A stretch of DNA of 64,000 nt from Gemmatimonadaceae bacterium (GCA_016742275.1 JACVCD010000006.1:1-64000), one strand, 5' to 3'. Shown: positions 53,882 to 63,818, counted from the first letter of the stretch. Made by a program: numbers and translations. The notes: generated from the sequence alone by a model not told the origin.

Positions 53882-54475
53882 ATGCGATTTGCTGCCGGCC
53901 GCGCCTGTGCGGCATTGCTCACCGTCCTCGCGCCGTTCGCTGCCCGCGCCCAGGCCATTCCACCGGCTGATCAGCAGATCGCGGCCGCCGTGCTCGCGCT
54001 TCCGGCCGAAATGCGCGCCGGGGCCGGCGTCATGGGCTACAAGGCGCCCGGCAAGCTCGAGCTGCTGCGGCCCGTCAAGAACGGTATGCTCTGCCTGGCC
54101 GATGACCCCGCCGAAGAGCAGTTCCATGTGTCCTGCTACGCGGACACCATCGACCCGTTCATGGCACGTGGTCGTTCGCTTCGCGAGCAGGGTGTGAAGG
54201 GCGCGCAGGTGGATACGGCGCGCTTTGCCGAAATCCGGTCGGGCAAGCTCAAGATGCCGGAGAAGCCGGCCGCGCTGTATCAGATCTTTGGCCCCAAGGG
54301 TGCCTATGATCATGCGACCGGCAAGGTGACCAGTGGTCGTGCACTGTTCGTGGTGTATGTGCCGTTTGCCACGCCTGAAAGCACAGGCCTCAGTGGTGTG
54401 CCGTCGTCCAATACGCCGTGGCTCATGCTGGGCGGCACGCCCAAGGCGCACATCATGTTCAGCGCCACGATGTGA
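53882..54475 (+). CDS. Secreted hypothetical protein
   Basis: Signal peptide MRFAAGRACAALLTVLAPFAARAQA; supplied ORF start (53600) over-extended. Confidence 0.7.
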   Translation: MRFAAGRACAALLTVLAPFAARAQAIPPADQQIAAAVLALPAEMRAGAGVMGYKAPGKLELLRPVKNGMLCLADDPAEEQFHVSCYADTIDPFMARGRSLREQGVKGAQVDTARFAEIRSGKLKMPEKPAALYQIFGPKGAYDHATGKVTSGRALFVVYVPFATPESTGLSGVPSSNTPWLMLGGTPKAHIMFSATM

Positions 54476-55161
54476 GCGCCAAGCTCAAGCGAAGCACCGC
54501 GCCCGACAGTCAGGGCGTCATCCTGTCGCGCGCGACACTCGATCGCGCGCAGCAGGAACTCGCCGAGTCCGATCCGCGACTCGGCGCATGGATTGAAAAG
54601 ATTGGACCGTGCACGATGGAACCGCGTCGCGAAGGCACACACTTCGGACACCTCGTGCGCAACATCGTGTATCAGCAATTGTCGGGTGGTGCGGCGTCCA
54701 CCATTCACGGCCGCTTCTCGGAGCGACTGGGTGGTGATCCGCAGGCACCGCTCCCCGAGCATGTGCTGGCACTCGATGAGCCCACCATGCGCGGCTGTGG
54801 TCTCAGTAGTGCCAAGGCACGCGCCATTCGTGATCTGGCGCAACATGTGGCCGATGGACGACTGCCCATCGAGTCGCTCGACGGCCTGAGCGACGACGAA
54901 GTCATCGCGGCACTGGTGCCGGTTCGCGGTATCGGCCCGTGGACGGCACAGATGTTTCTGATGTTCCGTCTCGGACGACCCAATGTGTTGCCCGTGCTCG
55001 ATCTTGGTGTGCGCAAAGGCGCGCAGAAGATCTATCGGACACGTGAGTTGCCCGACGCGGTTCGTCTTGAGAAGATCGCGCGGAACTGGCGGCCGTGGGC
55101 AAGCGTTGCCAGTTGGTATTGCTGGCGTGTACTCGATCTCGACGACGCCGGCGGCTGGTAA
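54472..55161 (+). CDS. DNA-3-methyladenine glycosylase II-like (HhH-GPD)
   Basis: FGHLVRNIVYQQLSGGAASTIHGRF; LVPVRGIGPWTAQMFLMFRLGRPNVLPVLDLGVRKG; GTG start overlapping the upstream stop. Confidence 0.88.
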   Translation: MSAKLKRSTAPDSQGVILSRATLDRAQQELAESDPRLGAWIEKIGPCTMEPRREGTHFGHLVRNIVYQQLSGGAASTIHGRFSERLGGDPQAPLPEHVLALDEPTMRGCGLSSAKARAIRDLAQHVADGRLPIESLDGLSDDEVIAALVPVRGIGPWTAQMFLMFRLGRPNVLPVLDLGVRKGAQKIYRTRELPDAVRLEKIARNWRPWASVASWYCWRVLDLDDAGGW

Positions 55162-55204
55162 TACGGTTTCTCCATCTGCACACGGTCATCCGAAGACGGT
55201 CCTC

Positions 55205-56584
55205 ATGCACGAGTTCACGCAACGATCGCGATATCCGGTGTCGGTGGAAGAGTTGTTCGCCTGGCACGAACGTCCCAGCGCCTTCGTACGGCTATCGCCG
55301 CCATGGGATACGCCCGAGGTGATCTCGCACACGGGCGGCATTCGTGATGGTGCTCGTGTCGTGGTACGTCTGCATGCAGGGCCAGTGCCGACCACCTGGC
55401 ACATTGAACACCGTGACTACATCGCCAATCGGCAGTTTCGCGATGTCATGACCGACGGTCCGTTCTCGCAATGGGTGCACACGCACTATTTCGAAGCAGA
55501 AGGTGCGAAGAGCAGTGTGCTCGAGGATCACATCGCGTACACGCTACCGCTCGGTGCCGTTGGTGACGTAGTGGGCAAGGACTTCGCGCATCACACCATG
55601 GCGCGGGTGTTCAAGTATCGACATGCGCTGTTGGCAGGTGATCTCGATCGGCATGCACAATTCGCTGATCGACCGCGTTTGCGAGTCGCCATCACTGGCG
55701 CGACCGGCTTCATCGGGCGACAACTCGCGGCGTTTCTTTCAACCGGCGGTCACGACGTTGTGCGCATTGGTCGCGGGCCCGTGGCGCCCGGTGTCACCGA
55801 TGTGTCGTGGAATCCCGATCGTGGGGAACTCGACCCACGTGCGCTCGAAGGTGTGGATGCCGTGGTGCATCTGGCAGGCGCGTCGATCGCCGAACGCTGG
55901 ACCAGTGCACATCGCGCGGCGATCAAGTCGAGTCGTGTGGAAGGCACATCGCTGCTTGCGCATGCGTTGGCGCAACTGTCACGCAAACCGCGAGTGCTGC
56001 TGAGTGGATCGGCCATCGGTATCTACGGCGCGCAGCGTGACGAGCTGCTGGACGAAAGCAGTGCGCTCGGCACGGATTATCTCGCCGAAGTCGGTCGTGC
56101 GTGGGAAGCGGCCACAGAGCCTGCATCGCGTGCCGGTATTCGTGTAGTGCATCTGCGCACGGGTATCGTGCAGGGCGCGGCTGGTGGTGCGCTGGCAAAG
56201 CAACTGCCGCTCTTTCGCATGGGTGTTGGCGGGCCATTGGGTGATGGTAAACAGTGGCTCAGTTCCATCGCACTCGATGATCACATCGGCGCGATGCATT
56301 TCTGTCTGATGACAGACACGATTCACGGCCCGGTGAATCTCGTGGCGCCGGAACTGGTGACGAACGCCGAGTTCACGGAGACGTTGGCGCGCGTGCTGGA
56401 GCGGCCCGCTATAGTGCCGGCGCCGGCATTCGCGTTGCGATTGGCACTCGGGCGTGAGATGGCGGACAGCACGGTGCTGGCCAGTCAGCGTGTTGTGCCG
56501 GGCGCGCTCGAACGCGCGGGATTTGTGTGGAGACACCCGACGTTGGAGCGGATGTTGCGGTTTGAGCTTGGGTTGCTTGGTTGA
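55205..56584 (+). CDS. TIGR01777-type NAD-dependent epimerase with N-terminal SRPBCC-like domain
   Basis: SRYPVSVEELFAWHERPSAFVRLSPPWDTPEV; RVAITGATGFIGRQLAAFLSTGGHDVVRIGR; ALEGVDAVVHLAGASIAERWTSAHRAAIKSSRVEGT. Confidence 0.9.
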   Translation: MHEFTQRSRYPVSVEELFAWHERPSAFVRLSPPWDTPEVISHTGGIRDGARVVVRLHAGPVPTTWHIEHRDYIANRQFRDVMTDGPFSQWVHTHYFEAEGAKSSVLEDHIAYTLPLGAVGDVVGKDFAHHTMARVFKYRHALLAGDLDRHAQFADRPRLRVAITGATGFIGRQLAAFLSTGGHDVVRIGRGPVAPGVTDVSWNPDRGELDPRALEGVDAVVHLAGASIAERWTSAHRAAIKSSRVEGTSLLAHALAQLSRKPRVLLSGSAIGIYGAQRDELLDESSALGTDYLAEVGRAWEAATEPASRAGIRVVHLRTGIVQGAAGGALAKQLPLFRMGVGGPLGDGKQWLSSIALDDHIGAMHFCLMTDTIHGPVNLVAPELVTNAEFTETLARVLERPAIVPAPAFALRLALGREMADSTVLASQRVVPGALERAGFVWRHPTLERMLRFELGLLG

Positions 56585-56621
56585 TGGTTCGGTGCAGATC
56601 GATGGTTTGGTGCAGTTTGAA

Positions 56622-56764
56622 AGTTGGTTTGAACAGATCACGCAGAGAGGCAGAGGGCGCAGAGTCGCGGAGAACTGTACAACTTCATGATTTGACTGCA
56701 GTTGCGGTTCCTCTGCGACTTTGCGGCTCTCTGCAGTTCTCTGCGTGATCGGTTCAAACCAACT
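56622..56764. repeat. Long imperfect inverted repeat (~55-bp arms) rich in GCAGAG/CTCTGC
   Basis: Left AGTTGGTTTGAACAGATCACGCAGAGAGGCAGAGGGCGCAGAGTCGCGGAGAAC; reverse complement of right arm AGTTGGTTTGAACCGATCACGCAGAGAACTGCAGAGAGCCGCAAAGTCGCAGAGGAAC. Confidence 0.9.
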
Positions 56765-56809
56765 CGCATTGACACTTTTCCTCGACCTCAACGTACGGCT
56801 CTGTAACAC

Positions 56810-57070
56810 ATGACCGTCATCATCATCGAAAGCGTCCTCTTCATCGCACTTCTGGCGGTGGTGGGCGCTTTTGTCGCCTCGGCCCTCGGTATCACACCGT
56901 GGGGACGACGCTTGCGGCAAACGGCCAATCGCAAGCGCATTGATAAGCAGGCCGAACTCACCTGTCCCATCCACGGGTTGCAACACGAAGACGATCTCGT
57001 GCGGCTGCCTACCGGTGAGCCGTTGTGCCCAAAGTGTTACCAGGAGGCAGTCCATGGCCACATCAGTTGA
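56810..57070 (+). CDS. Small membrane protein with CPxC/CPxH-like cysteines
   Basis: N-terminal TM; LTCPIHGLQHEDDLVRLPTGEPLCPKCYQEAVHG; overlaps the SPFH gene start. Confidence 0.6.
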   Translation: MTVIIIESVLFIALLAVVGAFVASALGITPWGRRLRQTANRKRIDKQAELTCPIHGLQHEDDLVRLPTGEPLCPKCYQEAVHGHIS

Positions 57071-58034
57071 CGCAACCCTCGACGGACTGCGCGAAGCCAT
57101 GCGCAATTCTCTGTCGGGCGCTGGACGCGGCGGTGGCGTGTCTGGCGGCGGTGGCGGCAGCGGTGTGTTTCGTCGGCTGGTGTTTGCAGCCGTCGCGTTG
57201 TTCCTACTGATGCTGTTACTCCGCCCCACAGTCGCCTACATCGAACCCGGTCACGTCGGCATCGTTATCAACCGCGCGGGTGGTGGTGTTTCACCACAAC
57301 CGCTCGGCCCCGGTTTCCACTTGCGCAACCCGCTGTTCACGCAGATCCAGGAGTATCCCACGTTCATGCAGACGTTGGTGCTCACACGTGATGCAACCAC
57401 GGGAACCGGACGCAACGACGAGATCAACGTGAACTCAGTCGAAGGTCAGCCACTTTCGCTGGACGTGTCCATGTCCTTCGAACTCGATGGTTCACGTGTG
57501 CCGGCGCTCTATCAGACCTTCCGTACGGATGTGCAGACCATCGCGCAGGGCTTCATCAAGCAGGCCATTCGTCAGTCCCTGCAGGAAGTCGTGGGTCAGG
57601 AGGAAATCGCGGCCATCCTTGGCCCCAAGAAGGCCGAAGTAGTGACACAGACGCAGGTGCAACTGCAGAAGCGTCTCGATCCCTACGGCATCAGTGTGAA
57701 GCAATTCACGCTGAACGAATTCCGCGCACCGCAGGCGGTTATGGACGCCATCTCACTCAAGAACGTCATGCAGCAGCAGGCGCTCACGGCGCAGAACGAA
57801 CTCCAGAAGAACACCTTCCAGGCGCAGGGCGACAGCATCAAGGCGGCGGGACGTGCCAAGGCCATTCTCACCGAGGCTGAGGCGCAGGCCAAGGCCAATG
57901 ATCTGCTCTCGCGCAGCTTGACCAACAATCTCGTACAGTACGAGATGGCGAAGCGCTGGAACGGTCAGATGCCGCAGGTCACGGGTGGTGCCATGCCCAT
58001 GCTGCAGTTGCCCACGGGAGGCAAGACGCCCTAA
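57054..58034 (+). CDS. SPFH/Band 7 (prohibitin-like) membrane protein
   Basis: TM near N-terminus; YIEPGHVGIVINRAGGGVSPQPLGPGFHLRNPLFTQIQEYPTFMQTL; Glu/Ala/Gln-rich coiled coil; start ATG 57054. Confidence 0.92.
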   Translation: MATSVDATLDGLREAMRNSLSGAGRGGGVSGGGGGSGVFRRLVFAAVALFLLMLLLRPTVAYIEPGHVGIVINRAGGGVSPQPLGPGFHLRNPLFTQIQEYPTFMQTLVLTRDATTGTGRNDEINVNSVEGQPLSLDVSMSFELDGSRVPALYQTFRTDVQTIAQGFIKQAIRQSLQEVVGQEEIAAILGPKKAEVVTQTQVQLQKRLDPYGISVKQFTLNEFRAPQAVMDAISLKNVMQQQALTAQNELQKNTFQAQGDSIKAAGRAKAILTEAEAQAKANDLLSRSLTNNLVQYEMAKRWNGQMPQVTGGAMPMLQLPTGGKTP

Positions 58035-58058
58035 GGGTCAGTGCCGACGTCACGAGCC

Positions 58059-58096
58059 GCCAACAGCACCACGGAAGCAGCTGTGGTGCTGTTGGC
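58059..58096. terminator. Bidirectional stem-loop between convergent genes
   Basis: GCCAACAGCACCAC-10 nt-GTGGTGCTGTTGGC perfect 14-bp stem. Confidence 0.65.
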
Positions 58097-58129
58097 CGGC
58101 ATATTGCTATGCGGGTTCCGTCTCGCCAA

Positions 58130-61100
58130 TCAGTATCGAAACTCCGTACGCCGAAGTCGCGCGATTGCTCCAGCATCCAGAAGCGTAGCGATGGCAGGAT
58201 CGATCATGGCCATCTGAGAGGCCGTGAGCAAAGCCCGTATCCTTCCAACTGTACCCTCGAGCGCGTCCCACGCCAGTTGTTGGGCTCCCCGAATAGTGGT
58301 AATCGTCGCCGGTCGATCGTAGTGTTTCTCGGCCGCCGCCAGCGTCTTGGCCATTGGGCTCCAGATTGAATCAAGACGCGCATTGAACTCGCGCACCGCG
58401 CTGTCCAGCGATAGCGATTGTGTCGCCGTCAGATTCAGTGAATCGCGAACCCGGTACAGTGCCAATACGGGATTGATTACACCGTAGTTCATATATCGCT
58501 GCTTCACCTGCTCGGCTGTGAGACGGGTTCCCGGGCGATCTCTCCCAGGAGCCATCACCTGATTGAGCAGTTGCTCGTGTTGCGGACGACTCATGGGAAT
58601 GCGCAGATCCACGGTCAGACGCGATGCGTTCCATCGTGTCATGGCATCACGTCTCACGTCGCCAAAGGCAGGATTGGCTGCATAGCGAAAAGCCTTGTCT
58701 GTTGCACTGAAGCCGATGGGATACACGAGCACGGGATCCGGGGCGCCGGACTGACCCCACCCCCTCGTCTGAGACCCATGCAAGAGCTGATCGAGACCAG
58801 CCAGCGGATTGACGATACCGACGGTCACAGTCGATCGGCTGGGCAGTCGCATCAAAGGTCCGGGAATGACGATCGATGCATTGACACTGGTCTGCGATGG
58901 TCCTCGGCAGCTTGCCGCCGCCGCCACGCGACCAATCTGACCGCGTAGGCACGAGTGTCCGGCCAGATCTGCCGATATATAAGCGCGATCGTTTGCCAGC
59001 CGATCGCCATTTACATCGCCGCCAATCAATGGCGTGAACGGGAGTCCCGACTGCCACTGGGCACCCATTGAAATGAACGCGCCATTGGCAAAGCGAATTG
59101 CCGCAAAGCCGGTGACGCGATGGCGCGATGCATAGGGTGACGATACCCACTCAACTACTTGAGGATCTCCAGACGTGGTCCCTTCGAAACCCGACGCACT
59201 GTTCATGGCATCGGTCCAGGCATATCCAAGCCCCCACAGCAGGCGATCGGCAGGCGACACGGATGCTGGCGACAGCATAGTCGACAGCTGCATCGCCCGT
59301 GAACGGAGGCGGCTGTGCATGATGGCGCTGCGCGTAGCAAACGTTTGACGTCCGATGCCCAGTCGTTCGTCAATCATACTTGGGTCGAAGTAGACTGGCC
59401 GGTTGTTTTCTCCTGGCAAGAGAAAGGAAGGCGCTACGAATTCTTCGGGATACGCCAAACCAGTCAATCCTGTGGTACGAGACAACGTGGCGTCGATTGC
59501 CAGCTGTAGTCCGAGGCCCGGTTCACCTGTCCAGCCGATGCTGCCGCGCCACGAAGTAGCCGGCGCGTAATTCGAAGCAATCCCAATGGTGTCGGCCTGC
59601 AGCGCGCGCGCTCCGTTGTTGGCGTTCGCGCTATTGTCCACCTGTGCGCAGGAGGTGGGCAAGTCAGCCCCGTCTCCCCAGTCACTCCACGTGATCGATG
59701 GAGCCAGGGCTCCGATGCACTCCAGCCTCGATAGACCTCCGGCATTGTTGGTGTTGAGGAGAGTCGCGCGCAGTTCGCCAGGCGCGTGCACGCCTCGAAA
59801 CGCTCCGATGCCTCCACGAATCGATCCACGCGGTCGCGGCCCAAATCCAGCTTGTGCGATCTCGCCGTGATTCCATGAGAATCCGACGCGCGGCGAGAGA
59901 TACCATGAGTCGACGCTCGATCGTGCTCGCGTAGCGCCGGACGCCGATGTGCCGGTGGAACCGGATAGCCCGTCGGCATCGACACGAAGCCCATACTGGA
60001 CGAACAGCACGTCGGTAATACGCCAATGATCGCCAAGCGAGAGTCCAGCATTCCACGCGCTGCTGCTGTACTTCTGCTGACCGAGTTGCCGAACGAAGCT
60101 CGATGGCTGTCCGATACGCAGCGCATCCAGTGACGGATAGGTCACGCGTCCTAGTGGATAATCAGCTTCTACTGCTGATAGTTGCTCGCGGCTGAGTTGG
60201 CTCGCGAGCCGGAACAAGTGGCGGCTGTCGGCCGAATACCACGTTAGGCCGTGTCGCAGTTCGAGTCGCTGATTCGTACTGCGACTACCAAGTGTGCCGT
60301 TCCCCCCGAAGCTGACGGATGTAAGTCCAGAGTTCGAACCGGAGTCCGACGGGATGAGAACCTGTCCTCGGGGAAGGAGACGAGCGGGTGCTCCGCTCAG
60401 ATCTTGGTAGCTGATTCCCGCTCTGGTGTGCGAAAGAAATCGCGTTCGGTAGAGTGAGGCGTGGTCGAGCAGCAACATGCCGTTGCTTGTCACACGCGTA
60501 TCGCCGCGTGACGCCGCGGAAAGCGGTCCGACGGACAGGGGGATCACCTGACTCCTGGAGCCGTAGGCGACCACGTTTGCCGTGCGCAGCGGCGTCGGAG
60601 CGAGATCAATTCGTACGAATGCTGAGCCGCTGGTGTTCGCGCTTCGCGCCGCATTGGTTCCTGCGAGCGCGGTAATACCAAGAGAGTCAAGTACACGCAG
60701 TGTTGAGACTGCAGCGTTCTGCGAGAGGCCCGGTGCTGTTGTTCGCCCGGAGGCCGCATCTCGCAGCGTGGCTGCGCGATCCTCGGCCCGGTCGACCGCC
60801 GCTGCAATGTTGTAGAAGAACTTTCCTTGAGCGACCGGGCCTGAGCGAGAGCCGCTTATGCCGAATGGAGGAGTGCCCGGAGAGGGGATGCCAGGGCTGC
60901 CACCGGATGAAAGTTGTGTTCTCCAAGTCAGCGTGCCGTTGTTGAAGATGGAACCGGAGAACGTTCGCAGTGCAAGCTGTGCGCCGGCGAAGCCGCTCTG
61001 TGCGACATCATAGGTACTGGTCACCGCACGTGCGGGAGCGAACAACTCTCGCGGAAGGTCGTTGGCTCCAAAGGTGATGCCATTCAGCGTTGCGACCGTC

Positions 61101-61465
61101 TGCGAAGCAGGGAGTCCCAGAGCAGATAGCCCACTACCGTTCGCTCCGCTGAGCAGAGTAAGGCCGGGGATCGTGGCTCCCAGGGCTGTAATCGATCCCT
61201 GGGCGGTTGTCGCCAGGCCGAGCGACGCCCCGTCCCGTTCAAGGCCTGTTGGATCGCTCGCGACTGCCTGTGACACGGTGGGACGCCGCCAACGGCGTGC
61301 GCTCACGCGGACGGTGGCGAGTTGCGGCGAAGCGCGCTTGGCCGAGTCCGCACGGCTCGAATCCGTCGGCGGTTTGGGCTTGGTTTCCTGCGCATTGGCT
61401 TTGAATGGCGGTACGCTGCCCAGGAGAGCAAGGTACACTATCGCAATAGTTTGAATACGTATCAT
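58130..61465 (-). CDS. TonB-dependent receptor-like outer membrane protein with C-terminal helical region
   Basis: Signal peptide MIRIQTIAIVYLALLGSVPPFKANA; plug-like LGATIPGLTLLSGANGSGLSALGLPASQTVATLNGITFGANDLPRE; beta-barrel strands; helical C-terminus LNLTATQSLSLDSAVREFNARLDSIWSPM...SQMAMIDPAI. Confidence 0.85.
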   Translation of the reverse strand: MIRIQTIAIVYLALLGSVPPFKANAQETKPKPPTDSSRADSAKRASPQLATVRVSARRWRRPTVSQAVASDPTGLERDGASLGLATTAQGSITALGATIPGLTLLSGANGSGLSALGLPASQTVATLNGITFGANDLPRELFAPARAVTSTYDVAQSGFAGAQLALRTFSGSIFNNGTLTWRTQLSSGGSPGIPSPGTPPFGISGSRSGPVAQGKFFYNIAAAVDRAEDRAATLRDAASGRTTAPGLSQNAAVSTLRVLDSLGITALAGTNAARSANTSGSAFVRIDLAPTPLRTANVVAYGSRSQVIPLSVGPLSAASRGDTRVTSNGMLLLDHASLYRTRFLSHTRAGISYQDLSGAPARLLPRGQVLIPSDSGSNSGLTSVSFGGNGTLGSRSTNQRLELRHGLTWYSADSRHLFRLASQLSREQLSAVEADYPLGRVTYPSLDALRIGQPSSFVRQLGQQKYSSSAWNAGLSLGDHWRITDVLFVQYGLRVDADGLSGSTGTSASGATRARSSVDSWYLSPRVGFSWNHGEIAQAGFGPRPRGSIRGGIGAFRGVHAPGELRATLLNTNNAGGLSRLECIGALAPSITWSDWGDGADLPTSCAQVDNSANANNGARALQADTIGIASNYAPATSWRGSIGWTGEPGLGLQLAIDATLSRTTGLTGLAYPEEFVAPSFLLPGENNRPVYFDPSMIDERLGIGRQTFATRSAIMHSRLRSRAMQLSTMLSPASVSPADRLLWGLGYAWTDAMNSASGFEGTTSGDPQVVEWVSSPYASRHRVTGFAAIRFANGAFISMGAQWQSGLPFTPLIGGDVNGDRLANDRAYISADLAGHSCLRGQIGRVAAAASCRGPSQTSVNASIVIPGPLMRLPSRSTVTVGIVNPLAGLDQLLHGSQTRGWGQSGAPDPVLVYPIGFSATDKAFRYAANPAFGDVRRDAMTRWNASRLTVDLRIPMSRPQHEQLLNQVMAPGRDRPGTRLTAEQVKQRYMNYGVINPVLALYRVRDSLNLTATQSLSLDSAVREFNARLDSIWSPMAKTLAAAEKHYDRPATITTIRGAQQLAWDALEGTVGRIRALLTASQMAMIDPAIATLLDAGAIARLRRTEFRY

Positions 61466-61655
61466 CTCGACCCCTTCGCCGTGAGCGTGCTTGCGGTGCC
61501 CGGGACTCGGACCAGGCCATGTTCAAAGGGGAGACGGCAATAGCAATCGCCGGGTGCGATTCCGGCAGCATTCTGTCGATTTCGATTTCCACCGCACCTT
61601 TTGTCCTGTGCCGACGTCAATCCATCGCACCCTGTACTTCAGGCATGGAGAAGAC

Positions 61656-62261
61656 GTGGCGGTACCGGTCCTCATCAAGGCAGACATCGGGGCTCACCTG
61701 CATCAGCCAGAAGTTTCACCGGACGTCGCAATCGTAGCGCGGATTCGCCGTGGAGACACGGCGGCCATTGGGCTGCTGTACGAACGTCACGCGGAGCGCG
61801 TCTACGAAACGGCGTGGCGTATTCTGCGCAATCGTTCGGATGCGGAGCAGGCCACGCAGGACGTGTTTATTCGCGCATTGCCTTCGCTCCATCAACTTCG
61901 CGATGTCTCGACGATCGGTGCATGGCTGTGTGCTATTGCGGCGCGCGCGGCCTACGACTTGCTGCGCGTGCAAAAGCGCGATGCCCGTCGACTAGTGCCT
62001 TTGGACCAGGCGGACGCGGCTCCCGCTGCTCCATCGCCTGACCCATTGCTTGGGGACCACCTGCGACAGGCAATCGCCACACTGTCAAGCAAACTGCAGA
62101 TCGTGCTGGTGATGTACGAGATCGAAGGACACAGCCACGCGGAGATCGCGTCGGTGCTTGGAATTCCGGAAGCCACGTCAAAAACACGACTTTCCCAGGC
62201 ACGTGCCCAGCTTCGACAGCTCTTGGCGCCATATGCCAAGACGGAGAACAGCAATGGATAA
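61656..62261 (+). CDS. ECF-type RNA polymerase sigma factor
   Basis: RIRRGDTAAIGLLYERHAERVYETAWRILRNRSDAEQATQDVFIRALPSL; LQIVLVMYEIEGHSHAEIASVLGIPEATSKTRLSQARAQLR; start uncertain. Confidence 0.93.
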   Translation: MAVPVLIKADIGAHLHQPEVSPDVAIVARIRRGDTAAIGLLYERHAERVYETAWRILRNRSDAEQATQDVFIRALPSLHQLRDVSTIGAWLCAIAARAAYDLLRVQKRDARRLVPLDQADAAPAAPSPDPLLGDHLRQAIATLSSKLQIVLVMYEIEGHSHAEIASVLGIPEATSKTRLSQARAQLRQLLAPYAKTENSNG

Positions 62262-62871
62262 CGATCAGGACCGCAGCGACTTCTCCGCGCCACCAGACGC
62301 GACCCTCGATGCCGCGCTCGCGCAATTGCGTGGCATGCGTCCCGATTCCCCCATGCGAAAGGATGAGGTCTGGCGCGCCATCCAAGCGAGTCAGCGCGCG
62401 ACGTCCGAAACGTCCAGCACGCGTCGATGGATGGCCGCGGCGGCCATGGTCGTTATGGCGGGTGGCGCCGGTCTCGCGGTGGAGTGGACACGGCGCGTTG
62501 AAGGCAGTGGTGGACAAGGCAGCGCTGTTGTCGATCCTGTATTGGTGAGCGCTGGTCCGATTCTGCGTGCACTGACTACGCCGCAGGTACCGACGCCTCC
62601 TGTTGCCGAAGCTGCCGCGTCGCCTTCTGTAGCACTGGTGAAGGAAGACACGCTGCGTCGCCAGAGTGCGCTGCTGCTGGTGGCCACTCGCGTTGCCATG
62701 GACGACACGTCTCTGACGTCACAGCAGGAGCGCCTTCTGCTTGACGTGGAGTATGTGCTGGCACAAGTGGTGGAAGCCGGATCGCATGATCAGGCGGAAG
62801 GTGCGCTCATTCGCAACACGATCAACAGTCGGAACCTCCTGCGTCGCGTAGAACGCGGAGGTCTGCAATGA
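62254..62871 (+). CDS. Putative anti-sigma factor (single TM)
   Basis: ATGGAT start overlapping the sigma stop; TM WMAAAAMVVMAGGAGLAVEW; supplied ORF over-extended. Confidence 0.7.
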   Translation: MDNDQDRSDFSAPPDATLDAALAQLRGMRPDSPMRKDEVWRAIQASQRATSETSSTRRWMAAAAMVVMAGGAGLAVEWTRRVEGSGGQGSAVVDPVLVSAGPILRALTTPQVPTPPVAEAAASPSVALVKEDTLRRQSALLLVATRVAMDDTSLTSQQERLLLDVEYVLAQVVEAGSHDQAEGALIRNTINSRNLLRRVERGGLQ

Positions 62872-63818
62872 CATCCTCTTGGTGCTGCCACAGGCGGATA
62901 GGTGCTGTGGGGGTCGCGGCATTCTTCGCCTTCGTGTTGATCTCTTGCCAGGATCATCCTGTTGCCGATTCGGCGCGGCGGGAAGCAGGCAGCGCAGTGA
63001 TGGCGAGTGACGTCACGCCAGGTGCAACTGACTCGGCGTCGCAGCTCTACTTGAACGCTCGGGTCGCGCTCGAACAAGACGATACCACGAGTGCGCTGCA
63101 ACAGCTCGATCGCGTTATTGTTGGCTGGTCACAGTCCAACCGCGGCGTGCAGGCCATGTACTGGAAGGCCTTTATCCTGTATCGACGTGGCGCGGCGAGT
63201 GACCTGAAAACGGCCTCGCGTCTTCTGGAGCTTGCCACTCAACTCGCACCGACAACGTTCGCGATCGGCGACGCCTCGACGTTGCTCTTGCGCATCAGGG
63301 TGCGCCTCGCGAATGCGGGGGATTCTGACGCCATTCGGGAGCTGGGATTCCCCGATCACGAGTCATGGACCGCGTGCCGTCTCGCGAACGACGCGAATCA
63401 ACTGGCGCGTGTGGTTTCGGCTGGCGATTCGCCGGAGCGACAGATGGTCTTGTTGCGTGACATCATGGACGACCCTTCGGTGTGTGCTGCTCCCACGCGA
63501 GAGCAGGCCCTGCTGATCTTGGCGCGCATTCCGAACGGCCTTGGCGTTTCTTCTCTGGTTAAGGCCATCGAGGAAGACGGTTCGCTTGCTGTGCGCCGAA
63601 CGGCGTTGCGTGTCCTGCCGCGGCCAGCACCCGACACAGCTCGCAACGTGTTGCGGCAGGTGCTGGTCAGCGCAACGGACGTGACATCACTCGAGGCGGC
63701 GGCGTCCGCATGGGCATCCCGGCTGGACTGGGGCATTGAGCCGCTCCACGCATACCTCAGACGCTCCGATCGCAATGCGACTGTGGTGGACTACGTCACC
63801 AGGCTGCTGACACGTTGA
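62868..63818 (+). CDS. Putative lipoprotein with TPR/HEAT-like repeats
   Basis: Lipobox-like FVLISCQD; repeat-like LNARVALEQDDTTSALQQLDRVIVGWSQSNRGVQAMYWKA; ATGA overlap with the upstream gene. Confidence 0.72.
   Translation: MTSSWCCHRRIGAVGVAAFFAFVLISCQDHPVADSARREAGSAVMASDVTPGATDSASQLYLNARVALEQDDTTSALQQLDRVIVGWSQSNRGVQAMYWKAFILYRRGAASDLKTASRLLELATQLAPTTFAIGDASTLLLRIRVRLANAGDSDAIRELGFPDHESWTACRLANDANQLARVVSAGDSPERQMVLLRDIMDDPSVCAAPTREQALLILARIPNGLGVSSLVKAIEEDGSLAVRRTALRVLPRPAPDTARNVLRQVLVSATDVTSLEAAASAWASRLDWGIEPLHAYLRRSDRNATVVDYVTRLLTR

Noticed and set aside
55979-57229. 416-aa minus-strand ORF spanning the inverted-repeat element
   Set aside because: Shadow of the epimerase and intergenic repeat; no start context or domain
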